A DNA stretch of 7,762 nucleotides from contig DIFG01000039.1 of assembly GCA_002419025.1 (NCBI GenBank), positions 1-7,762 on the forward strand. Direction: 5' to 3'. A model generated the notes under the pieces. That model saw only the letters and a list, made by a program, of their open reading frames with translations, did not search any database and was not told the origin of the DNA. The position numbers and the translations under genes are program-made. Positions 1 through 5,755 of the stretch are shown here, piece by piece (positions within the stretch are counted from its first letter, which is position 1; each line of letters starts with the position of its first letter). Origin of the DNA: Deltaproteobacteria bacterium UBA5754 (GTDB taxonomy: Bacteria; Desulfobacterota; Dissulfuribacteria; Dissulfuribacterales; UBA5754).

Positions 1-44
1 CACAAAACGTCGAGGAGCCAAAAAACCTTTAGGAAATGAAGCTG

Positions 45-187
45 CTCAAAAAAACGGGAAGCCCTACCTACCCCGTCTGCCGACAGGCAGGAGGCCGCAA
101 TCCCGTATTTTCAACATGTTCTGGTTGCCGGATCAAGTCCAGCATGACGAGTCCAGCACTTTCTACAAAGCCATCAAGATTCGTCAC
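45..187. repeat. Palindromic repeat sequence inserted into the left repeat copy
   Basis: This is the extra sequence that splits the left repeat. It contains three recognisable parts. The first is a short inverted repeat, CTGCC-gaca-GGCAG (77-90). The second is the imperfect palindrome GCCGGATCAAGTCCAGC (127-143) followed by ATGACGA, which resembles the widespread proteobacterial intergenic palindrome read on the other strand as GTCATGCCGGACTTGATCC. The third is a CACTTTCTACAAAGCCATCA block (157-176), resembling another repeat end I have seen in deltaproteobacterial intergenic DNA. It has no coding potential that I trust. CTGC occurs at both edges (42-45 and 190-193), but four bases are too few to call a target duplication. 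The match to known repeat families is from memory. Confidence 0.55.
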
Positions 188-212
188 CACTGCGTACGCT
201 GCATGTGCGAAG

Positions 213-254
213 GATGCCGCGCAATGTGCGCAGATCGTTTTTTTCAGCGGCATC
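213..254 (+). other. Inverted repeat in the leader of the transferase gene
   Basis: GATGCCGC (213-220) and GCGGCATC (247-254) are perfect 8-bp complements around a 26-nt loop. The loop region holds a smaller competing hairpin, GCGCA-atg-TGCGC (219-231), and a run of seven T (238-244). The structure ends 10 nt before the ATG at 265, so it could act in the mRNA leader. It could equally be a passive property of the repeat. Function is unproven. Confidence 0.4.
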
Positions 255-264
255 ATGCAGGAAA

Positions 265-1350
265 ATGCTGAACCTCACGCCCCCCGCACTCGTCACAGCG
301 CCGGCAACCGCCTTTCTGTGCACCCTTGGCCTCTTGACCTGGATGCTCCGGAAAGGAAGGCGGTGGATGCCCATGGATCATCCGGGGGACAGGTCCCTTC
401 ACGGCGCCCCCATACCCCGTTCAGGAGGAATCGCCCTCATGGCCGGTGTCACAGCGGCCGTCCTGCTCATGGGGACCCAGGCCCTGCCCTGGTTGCCCTA
501 TGCCCTTTTGCTTGCCGGGACCTCCTTTATTGACGACATGCGGGGGCTTTCCGCCGGGATCCGTCTCGCTGTCCATGCCGGCGTTGCATGCGCATTTGCC
601 ATGGGGACCTTTGCCGGACATGGGGCGATGACCTACATGGCCGCGGTCCTGGCCATCGTGTGGATGACGAATCTCTACAATTTCATGGACGGCTCGGACG
701 GACTTGCCGGCGGAATGGCGGTCATCGGCTTTGGCCTTTATGGATTTGCCGCATGGATTCAGGGATGCCCCCTTTTCGCCGCCATGTGTCTGGCCATATC
801 CGCATCGGCAGGGGCCTTTCTCGTCTACAACTTCCATCCGGCCCGGATCTTTCTGGGTGATTCCGGTTCCATTCCCCTGGGATTTGCCGCCGCCGCCCTT
901 GGGGGCATGGGATGGATGCAGGGCATGTGGCCCCTGACCTTTCCGTTCCTCGTCTTTTCACCCTTCATTGCAGATGCATCCACGACCCTGGTCCGGCGCC
1001 TCCTTGCAGGGGAAAAGATCTGGAGACCCCATAAGGACCACTATTATCAAAGACTCGTACGCATGGGATGGGGCCATGGAAAGACGGCTGGAGCCGAGTA
1101 CGTCCTCATGACGGCATCAGGGCTCTCCGCCCTCGTGGCCCTGACTCCAGGGTATTCCCTTCTCGTGCCCCTTGCATGGATCTGCATCTATGCCGTCCTG
1201 ATGTCCCGGATTGATTCTGCCTGGCGCAGATTCAGAGAAAAGACGGTAAAAGGGGAGGAAATATTACGGACTTTCCGTCCTCCCGCCCGTACCGAGGAGA
1301 TTATGCACGATCCTGCCGCCCACAAGGGTAAGGACCGCTCTGCCCGTTAG
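265..1350 (+). CDS. Polyprenyl-phosphate sugar-1-phosphate transferase, MraY/WecA family, WbpL-like
   Basis: This integral membrane enzyme of 361 aa is predicted to move a HexNAc- or FucNAc-type sugar-1-phosphate from a UDP-sugar to undecaprenyl phosphate. That reaction starts O-antigen or another surface glycan at the cytoplasmic face. Family motifs appear in order: DHPGDRSLHG then RSGG in the first loop (38-55); the Asp pair in FIDDMRGL (88-95); NFMDGSDGLAGG (139-150); NFHPARIFLGDSGS (189-202); and RPHKDHYYQRL (254-264), the HxxHxYQRL-type loop of the WbpL/WbcO branch. Hydrophobic segments lie between them, about ten in total. I chose ATG 265 because the first membrane helix begins within ten residues, and AGGAAA lies just upstream. 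A GTG at 205 would add 20 basic residues encoded by repeat DNA. The last 28 codons overlap the 3' end of pyrC on the other strand. The exact sugar cannot be told from sequence; MraY itself is less likely given the last loop. Confidence 0.9.
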   Translation: MLNLTPPALVTAPATAFLCTLGLLTWMLRKGRRWMPMDHPGDRSLHGAPIPRSGGIALMAGVTAAVLLMGTQALPWLPYALLLAGTSFIDDMRGLSAGIRLAVHAGVACAFAMGTFAGHGAMTYMAAVLAIVWMTNLYNFMDGSDGLAGGMAVIGFGLYGFAAWIQGCPLFAAMCLAISASAGAFLVYNFHPARIFLGDSGSIPLGFAAAALGGMGWMQGMWPLTFPFLVFSPFIADASTTLVRRLLAGEKIWRPHKDHYYQRLVRMGWGHGKTAGAEYVLMTASGLSALVALTPGYSLLVPLAWICIYAVLMSRIDSAWRRFREKTVKGEEILRTFRPPARTEEIMHDPAAHKGKDRSAR

Positions 1351-2571
1351 GGTCGTGCCCAAAAACGGCGTGTTGTGGCTTGCAGAAAAGAGGTTTTCCG
1401 GAGTGACTTCGAAGGGCCGCTCGGGATCAAACACGGCGATGTCCGCCCGATCCCCAGGGCGGAGAGCCCCACCGGGGATCCCGAGGATTTGGGCGGGGGT
1501 GGTGGAAAGAAGGCGGACAAGATCGGCAGGGTCGAGGCGGCCGGCCCGGACGAGCGCGAGGGACAAGGGAAAGGCGGTCTCAAGGCCGATGATCCCGTTG
1601 GCAGCAAGCGGGAACTCCACATCCTTTTCGAGGCTGCTATGGGGTGCATGATCTGTTGCAATGACATCGAGGGTTCCGTCCGTAAGTCCCTCGATAATGG
1701 CCTGCCTGTCCTCCTCGGTCCGAAGAGGTGGGTTCATTTTCGCCCTGGTGTCAAAACCAAGGACGGCTTCCTCGGTGAGGCTGAAGTAATGAGGGGCGGT
1801 CTCGGCCGAGACCCGCGCCCCGCGACCCTTTGCGCGGCGTATGATTTCAACCGCTCCCCTCGTACTGACATGGGCGACATGGAGCCTGGCTCCCGTGAGT
1901 TCCGCAAGGGCCACATCCCGAAAGACGGCTATATCCTCCGCGGCCCACGGAATCCCCTTGAGGCCAAGGAGGGTCGAGATACGACCCTCATTCACGCAGC
2001 CGCCTTCAGAAAGGGCTGGTTCCTCCGCATGCGATATGATGAGGGCATCCAGGCCCCGCGCGTATTCGAGGGCGATGCGCATGAGTCCCGCGTCTCGAAC
2101 CGGGGAGCCGTCGTCCGAAAAGGCTGCGGCCCCGGCCCTGAGGAGGTCGTCGAATTCCGATAGCTCCTTGCCGGCCCGGCCCTTGGTAATGGCTGCCACA
2201 GGATGGACACGGGCATTCCCTGCATCCCGTGCCCGTTCCAGAATGAACCGGGTGACAGCGGCCGAATCATTCGGGGGAAGGGTGTTTGGCATAGCGGCAA
2301 CAGCGGTGAACCCGCCTGCAGCTGCGGCCCGGGTCCCGGATGCGATGGTCTCCTTGTACTCCTCACCCGGTTCCCTCAGATGGACATGGAGATCCACGAG
2401 CCCCGGGGTCACCCATCTTCCTGTCACATCCACCAGGAGACATCCGTCCGGGGCGGGTATCCCGTGTCCGACCGCCTCGATCCGGCCGTTTCGGACCAGG
2501 ATGTCGCCTGGGCCATCCAGTCCGTTGGCCGGATCCATGATCCTCCCATTTCTGAGCAGAAGATCTGTCAC
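1264..2571 (-). CDS. pyrC: Dihydroorotase, class I (PyrC)
   Basis: This enzyme interconverts N-carbamoyl-L-aspartate and dihydroorotate, step 3 of UMP synthesis, in the cytosol. The 435-aa protein has the full amidohydrolase set: HxH in DLHVHLREPG (H62, H64); FSDDG (D153/D154), where class I enzymes such as that of Aquifex use Asp instead of a carboxylated Lys; SHAEE (H181); HVAHVST (H234); KMNPPLR (279-284); and the catalytic Asp in ATDHAPH (D307). Length fits class I (about 420-430 aa), so an active enzyme is expected. The start is GTG at 2571, in a GTGA overlap with the pyrB stop. GGGAGGG at 2581-2587 lies 9 nt upstream, inside pyrB, so the two are probably translationally coupled. The family includes allantoinase and hydantoinase, but the motifs and the pyrB neighbour settle the call. 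Its C-terminus overlaps the transferase gene by 87 bp. Confidence 0.97.
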   Translation of the reverse strand: MTDLLLRNGRIMDPANGLDGPGDILVRNGRIEAVGHGIPAPDGCLLVDVTGRWVTPGLVDLHVHLREPGEEYKETIASGTRAAAAGGFTAVAAMPNTLPPNDSAAVTRFILERARDAGNARVHPVAAITKGRAGKELSEFDDLLRAGAAAFSDDGSPVRDAGLMRIALEYARGLDALIISHAEEPALSEGGCVNEGRISTLLGLKGIPWAAEDIAVFRDVALAELTGARLHVAHVSTRGAVEIIRRAKGRGARVSAETAPHYFSLTEEAVLGFDTRAKMNPPLRTEEDRQAIIEGLTDGTLDVIATDHAPHSSLEKDVEFPLAANGIIGLETAFPLSLALVRAGRLDPADLVRLLSTTPAQILGIPGGALRPGDRADIAVFDPERPFEVTPENLFSASHNTPFLGTTLTGRAVLTLVGGRIVHNLLGTGGRTESP

Positions 2572-3515
2572 GTCCCATCGCCCTCCCTGTTCGTGTCCGA
2601 GATGATGAGCAGGGACAGGAGGGCCATTCTGACAGCTACCCCGTTCGTCACCTGATCGAGGATCACCGACCGTGAATCGTTGAAGACATCAGGGGCGAGT
2701 TCCACCCCCTGATTCACAGGCCCAGGGTGCATGAGCACCACATCCGGGCCGGCGAGACGCAGACGATCCCTCGTAATACCATAGAGATGGGCATACTCCC
2801 TTACGGATGGCACGAGGCACCCCCCCTGTCTCTCTTTCTGTATCCTCAAAACCATGACCACGTCCGCGCCGTCCAGGGCCTCCTCCACGCTCCGGACCGA
2901 CTTTGCGCCAAGGGCATCCACATAGGGCGGGATCATGGTTCCCGGCCCGCAGACCGTCACCTCCGCCCCCATCTTGTCGAAGGCCCGGATGTCGGAATGC
3001 GCCACACGGCTGTGAGAGATGTCTCCGATGATGGCGATCCTGAGTCCGGTGATCCTTCCAAAGCGTTCCCTCACGGTGAAGAGGTCGAGAAGGGCCTGGG
3101 AAGGGTGTTCGTTCGCCCCGTCACCGGCATTTATCACCGGGGCGTTCACGTGCCGGGCAAGGAAATGGGGGGCGCCGGAAAGAGGATGCCTGAGCACGAT
3201 GATGTCGGGCCGCATGGCCTCGATATTGAGGGCGGTATCAAGGAGGCTTTCCCCCTTGACGACGCTGCTTGCGGCAGCCGTGACCGATACAGTGTCGGCG
3301 CTCAAACGTTTAGCTGCAAGCTCAAAGGACAGACGAGTCCGGGTGCTCGGCTCGAAAAAGAGATGCACGACCGAGCGGCCCCTCAGGGGAGGAACCTTTT
3401 TGATGGGACGGTCGAGTATGTTCTTAAGGGCATCCGCTGTGTCAAGGACGAGTTCCACGTCCCGCACGGTCATGTGCTCTATCCCGAGGACATGACGGGA
3501 GGAAAGCCGGTTCAT
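2568..3515 (-). CDS. pyrB: Aspartate carbamoyltransferase catalytic subunit (PyrB)
   Basis: This enzyme joins carbamoyl phosphate and L-aspartate to give carbamoyl-aspartate, the committed step of pyrimidine synthesis; it works as a trimer in the cytosol. The 315-aa protein shows every expected motif: FEPSTRTRLSFE (54-65) for carbamoyl phosphate; SSVVKGES (83-90), carrying the active-site Lys of the neighbouring subunit (K87); NAGDGANEHPSQ (129-140); GDISHSRV (164-171); LRIQKER (223-229) for aspartate binding; and HPGPVNQG (263-270). No pyrI regulatory subunit is present in the window. Class I dihydroorotase next door suggests the two may associate, as known for Aquifex aeolicus, but this is inference. 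The start ATG at 3515 overlaps the stop of a leader ORF (ATGA), and its ribosome site lies in a terminator-like hairpin, so expression is probably controlled there. Confidence 0.97.
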   Translation of the reverse strand: MNRLSSRHVLGIEHMTVRDVELVLDTADALKNILDRPIKKVPPLRGRSVVHLFFEPSTRTRLSFELAAKRLSADTVSVTAAASSVVKGESLLDTALNIEAMRPDIIVLRHPLSGAPHFLARHVNAPVINAGDGANEHPSQALLDLFTVRERFGRITGLRIAIIGDISHSRVAHSDIRAFDKMGAEVTVCGPGTMIPPYVDALGAKSVRSVEEALDGADVVMVLRIQKERQGGCLVPSVREYAHLYGITRDRLRLAGPDVVLMHPGPVNQGVELAPDVFNDSRSVILDQVTNGVAVRMALLSLLIISDTNREGDGT

Positions 3516-3619
3516 GCCTGAAAAAGGCCTCCTTTCGACGGGAAAGGAGGCCTTGTGGGCGTCAAAATCAGAAAAAATTTCGACATAAATTTACGAATTC
3601 CGGATAACACGTAGCACAT
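3512..3619 (-). CDS. Putative pyrL-like leader peptide upstream of pyrB
   Basis: An unbroken frame of 35 codons starts at ATG 3619 and ends in TGA at 3514-3512, overlapping the pyrB ATG as ATGA. A second in-frame ATG at 3586 would give 24 residues starting MSKFFLIL. The frame crosses the T-rich stretch (codons for KFFLIL, residues 14-19) and the whole terminator hairpin (residues about 22-33). In enterobacteria, the PyrL leader peptide of pyrBI has the same arrangement: when UTP is low, RNA polymerase pauses in the U-rich part, the ribosome catches up and blocks the terminator. Neither ATG has a strong ribosome site; CCGGA precedes the second at about 15 nt. Whether it is translated is unproven, and an open frame of this length could arise by chance. 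Confidence 0.5.
   Translation of the reverse strand: MCYVLSGIRKFMSKFFLILTPTRPPFPSKGGLFQA
3521..3554 (-). terminator. Intrinsic terminator / attenuator in the pyrB leader
   Basis: Read on the minus strand, AAGGCCTCCTTTC, the loop CCGTC and GAAAGGAGGCCTT form a perfect 13-bp stem, followed by further T so that five T (3525-3521) close the structure. This is a classic rho-independent terminator form, pointing towards pyrB and ending 5 nt before its ATG. A terminator directly in front of a biosynthetic operon start is best read as an attenuator. On the plus strand the hairpin is followed by GTGGGC with no T run, so it does not work that way round. I see no alternative antiterminator stem; ribosome passage through the leader ORF would be enough to prevent folding. 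Confidence 0.75.
3528..3534 (-). promoter_or_regulatory. pyrB Shine-Dalgarno site buried in the leader hairpin
   Basis: AAGGAGG is nearly a perfect anti-16S match. It is the only good ribosome site before the pyrB ATG at 3515, with a rather long 12-nt spacer. All seven bases are paired in the 13-bp hairpin at 3524-3554, so free ribosomes should see it poorly unless the hairpin is opened, for example by a ribosome translating the leader ORF. Confidence 0.65.
3563..3580 (-). promoter_or_regulatory. T-rich putative UTP-sensitive pause region
   Basis: Within these 18 bases the transcript strand reads AAATTTTTTCTGATTTTG, 11 of them T. It lies 8 nt before the first arm of the terminator hairpin and inside the leader ORF. 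In the E. coli pyrBI leader a U-rich stretch in the same relative place makes RNA polymerase pause when UTP is scarce. The role here is by analogy only. Confidence 0.45.
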
Positions 3620-3673
3620 ACACGTCTCGCGAGTCAAGCAGAAAGAAAAAAGGCTTTTCCGTGTGCCAGGACC

Positions 3674-4873
3674 TCAAAGTATGCACATCTCCTGGCCGCC
3701 TTGGGTCAGCATCTCAGCCCCCTTTTCTGTCACAAGGAAGGTATCCTCGATACCCACGAGGCCGACGCCCGGAAACGCGAGCTTGGGCTCGACTGCGATC
3801 ACCATTCCCGGCTCGAGGATCATCTCGTTCCTCCTGCTCAGGAAGGGATATTCGTCGATCTCCACCCCGAGGCCATGGCCTACAAACTTAACCTGACTGC
3901 CTAAAATCCCCATGAAGTGGTCCGCATAGCCCAGGCGCCCCATCTCCTTGACCGCCCAAGAGTAGATCTCCCCACTTGCTGCGCCCGGAACAAGCCGATC
4001 CTGGATACCGCGATGGACACGGAGAACGGCCCTGTATGAATCCACCAGGGACGCAGGTGGATTGCCCAAAAAAAAGAGCCGCGTCTCGTCGCAGTGATAG
4101 CCGTCAAGGAGCCCTCCCATATCAACACTCACCGGCTCTCCAACCCCAATCCTGCGGGAGCAGGCCCCGACTCCAAAGGCCGGCCCCGTCCCCCTGCCAC
4201 CGCCCGGCGTATTGGTCCAGGCCGGAACGGCCCCCTCTGGTCCTGAAAGGACCTGGGCGGATCCGAATTCCTGGGTCCATCCCCTCATCCTGATGAAACC
4301 GGGATGACCCCGAAGCCTGAGCTCCCGCTCGATTTCGGCGGAAAGGGCGAGCTCTGACACGCCAGGTTTTAGGAGGTCTGGGACATGGGAGAAGACCTGG
4401 GCTACCTGTTGGCACGCCGAGCGTATGCGATCGATCTCCCACATGGACTTGACCGCGCGCACGCCCCTCACAAGGGGGGAGACATCCACCACCTCGGCCT
4501 GGGCCCAGACCTTTTTCGTATAAAAAAGATACAGGGCAGCGGGAAGGCAGTCCATTTCGAGTCCCAGTCTTTTCGGCATGGGGAATCCGTGTTCAGCAAG
4601 GATCCCGGCCAGAGAGTTCAGGCTGGGAAGGGGGACGATGCGGGCGATGGGGGATTCTTCCCTGGCCCGATCGATGGACCGCCAGACGAGTAGAAGGGGC
4701 TCTCCTTCCACAGGGACGAGGAGGTGAGAGTCCTGGACCGTGCCTGTGAAATAGTAGAGGTCCGCGTTCTGGCGGATGAGCGCAAGGTCTATTCCGCTTC
4801 GCGCAAGACGCCCCTGAAGGGCCTGAACCCTGCGGGCGATTTCATCGCCCGGAACAAGGCGTGGGGGATTCAC
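3674..4873 (-). CDS. M24 family metallopeptidase, Xaa-Pro aminopeptidase-like
   Basis: This is a probable cytosolic dinuclear-metal aminopeptidase that removes residues before proline, 399 aa long. Residues about 11-140 fit the creatinase N-terminal domain; the pita-bread catalytic domain follows from about 145. All five metal ligands are present: D251 in VDMGG, D262 in CDETR, H333 in VGHGLGVEIDEYP, E362 in AVEPKL and E376 in GIEDTF, so the enzyme should be active. The start is GTG at 4873. The choice is supported by GGAGG at 4879-4883, with a 5-nt spacer, and by the lack of another in-frame start nearby. The gene begins 32 nt before the transglycosylase gene ends, so the two are likely co-transcribed. 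Its stop is 158 nt from the pyrB start. PepP, PepQ-like dipeptidase and creatinase share the fold; Xaa-Pro specificity is the best guess, not proven. Confidence 0.88.
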   Translation of the reverse strand: MNPPRLVPGDEIARRVQALQGRLARSGIDLALIRQNADLYYFTGTVQDSHLLVPVEGEPLLLVWRSIDRAREESPIARIVPLPSLNSLAGILAEHGFPMPKRLGLEMDCLPAALYLFYTKKVWAQAEVVDVSPLVRGVRAVKSMWEIDRIRSACQQVAQVFSHVPDLLKPGVSELALSAEIERELRLRGHPGFIRMRGWTQEFGSAQVLSGPEGAVPAWTNTPGGGRGTGPAFGVGACSRRIGVGEPVSVDMGGLLDGYHCDETRLFFLGNPPASLVDSYRAVLRVHRGIQDRLVPGAASGEIYSWAVKEMGRLGYADHFMGILGSQVKFVGHGLGVEIDEYPFLSRRNEMILEPGMVIAVEPKLAFPGVGLVGIEDTFLVTEKGAEMLTQGGQEMCIL

Positions 4874-5753
4874 CGGGACCTCCGTTCCAGCCGAGCCGTT
4901 CCGCTACGGCAAGCACGGTCTGGGCATACGGACGGCTGTGGTTGTAGGCGAGGATCACCTTAACCTGATCGTCCCGGCTGAGCCCAGGCCTCCAGCCGTG
5001 TGACCTGAGGTAATTCGCCATGCTTGCCGCTGCATCTTCCATGACAAAGAGATTTACTCGACCGTCAGCGTCCAGGTCCACTCCATATCTGAGCGCATTC
5101 GAGGGCATGAACTGACACAGCCCGATTGCGCCAAAAATGGACGCCGGAGTGGTCACTGGGTCGATTCCCACCTCCCGCGAGTGGCGGAGGAGGGCACGAA
5201 GCTCCTTGTAGGCCCATTCGGATTTGTCCTGAAGCATCTTCTCGAGCCTCTCCCGTTCCGGAGCGGCCATGGACTCCAAAGGCAGCCACTTGGCCATCTC
5301 CTCCATAGACCCAGCCCGGGCCATGCTTGCCAAGACCGTGAAGGCGTTCCCGCCTCCCAGATATCCACCAAGATCCGTTTCAACCAGGAAAACCGCGGTC
5401 TGGATCTCTTTGGGTACGCCGAAGTCCTTCTCCACGCGGCACAAAAGGTCCTGGTTCTTCACGAGAAACGAACGCGCGCGTCCGATGCGCTCAGGGGCGA
5501 GGAAACGGTCGTAGTTGAGTGCTGCCTCCGAATGGGTAAGCTTTCGGGGCATCACTCTGGGGTCAAAACGGACGGCGTCACGGGAAAAGAGCCCGGCCAG
5601 CTCCTTGGGATCCTCACCGTCCGCTACGAGCCTTTCGACGAGAGGGGCCCAAAACGGATCGACTCCGGCGGCGGGTTCAACGGCCCATGCCGGAGTCACT
5701 GCAAAAAGAAGGGAAATGACGCCAAGGGCGAGGCGGAGAAAGATGCCTCCCAC
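4842..5753 (-). CDS. Periplasmic lytic murein transglycosylase, MltB-like
   Basis: This enzyme cleaves the MurNAc-GlcNAc bond of peptidoglycan to give 1,6-anhydro ends. The 303-aa precursor has a signal peptide with hydrophobic residues 6-19 and a likely cut after AWA (24). It has no lipobox Cys, so it is soluble in the periplasm and not outer-membrane anchored as MltB is. Family signatures are VETDLGG (124-130) with catalytic E125; ASIFGAIGLCQFMPSN (204-219), the GAxGxxQFMPS block; DLDADGRVNL (226-235); MANYLRSHGW (245-254); and AYNHSRPYAQTVLAVAERL (269-287). The start is GTG at 5753, only 2 nt after the stop of the upstream M23 gene, with GGGCGGG as a weak ribosome site, so translation probably depends on coupling. 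The short tail after residue 290 is unconserved. The family call is firm; the MltB subgroup is less so. Confidence 0.92.
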   Translation of the reverse strand: MGGIFLRLALGVISLLFAVTPAWAVEPAAGVDPFWAPLVERLVADGEDPKELAGLFSRDAVRFDPRVMPRKLTHSEAALNYDRFLAPERIGRARSFLVKNQDLLCRVEKDFGVPKEIQTAVFLVETDLGGYLGGGNAFTVLASMARAGSMEEMAKWLPLESMAAPERERLEKMLQDKSEWAYKELRALLRHSREVGIDPVTTPASIFGAIGLCQFMPSNALRYGVDLDADGRVNLFVMEDAAASMANYLRSHGWRPGLSRDDQVKVILAYNHSRPYAQTVLAVAERLGWNGGPGESPTPCSGR

Positions 5754-5755
5754 TG

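Larger units (their letters stand above)
1..270 (+). repeat. Left copy of a ~130-bp dispersed repeat, interrupted
   Basis: This segment aligns, block by block and in the same order, with the minus strand of 7762-7632 at the other end of the window. Shared blocks are GAGCCAA (15-21 here), CTTT followed by AGGAA and TGA-R-GC (27-42), GCGTA-nn-C-n-GCATG (192-205), a T run followed by CAGCGG (238-250), and CAGGAAAA then TGC-Y-GA (257-270). The distance from GCATG to CAGCGG is 39 nt here and 41 nt in the right copy, which argues for real homology. Between about 45 and 187 this copy has some 145 bp that the right copy lacks. The last block contains the ATG of the downstream transferase gene. Alignment was done by eye, and I cannot name the family. 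Confidence 0.7.

Noticed and set aside
42..193. CTGC target-site duplication around the nested insertion
   Set aside because: Four bases match by chance too easily, and the insertion edges are uncertain by several bases.
205..264. A longer transferase starting at GTG 205
   Set aside because: The added 20 residues come from repeat DNA, are basic and unlike the family, and the first membrane helix already follows ATG 265 closely.
1375..2163. Long plus-strand open frame opposite pyrC
   Set aside because: It is the antisense of a strongly conserved gene, shows no domain-like sequence, and long frames opposite GC-rich genes are expected.
1841..2605. Second plus-strand open frame opposite pyrC
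   Set aside because: It is rich in Arg, Ser and Pro, as out-of-frame GC-rich translations are, and overlaps pyrC throughout.
2727..3521. 264-codon plus-strand open frame opposite pyrB
   Set aside because: It is fully antisense to pyrB and has no recognisable motif or ribosome site.
3607..3633. ACACGT direct repeats (3607, 3620) and the palindrome CTCGCGAG (3626-3633) as an operator
   Set aside because: They are short, no known regulator site matches, and chance occurrence is likely.
3604..3637. Promoter for the pyrB leader: TTGACT (3637-3632) as a -35 box
   Set aside because: At 16-18 nt spacing there is no acceptable -10 box. TGTTAT (3609-3604) is better but would need a 22-nt spacer. If TTGACT were real, transcription might start after the first leader ATG and favour the ATG at 3586.
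3640..3672. Terminator after the M24 gene (GGAAAAGCC then six T on the minus strand)
   Set aside because: The only stem is about five A-U pairs, which is too weak to call.
3500..3680. PyrR-binding RNA element in the pyrB leader
   Set aside because: I found no sequence resembling the conserved PyrR anti-antiterminator loop, and no competing stem for the terminator.
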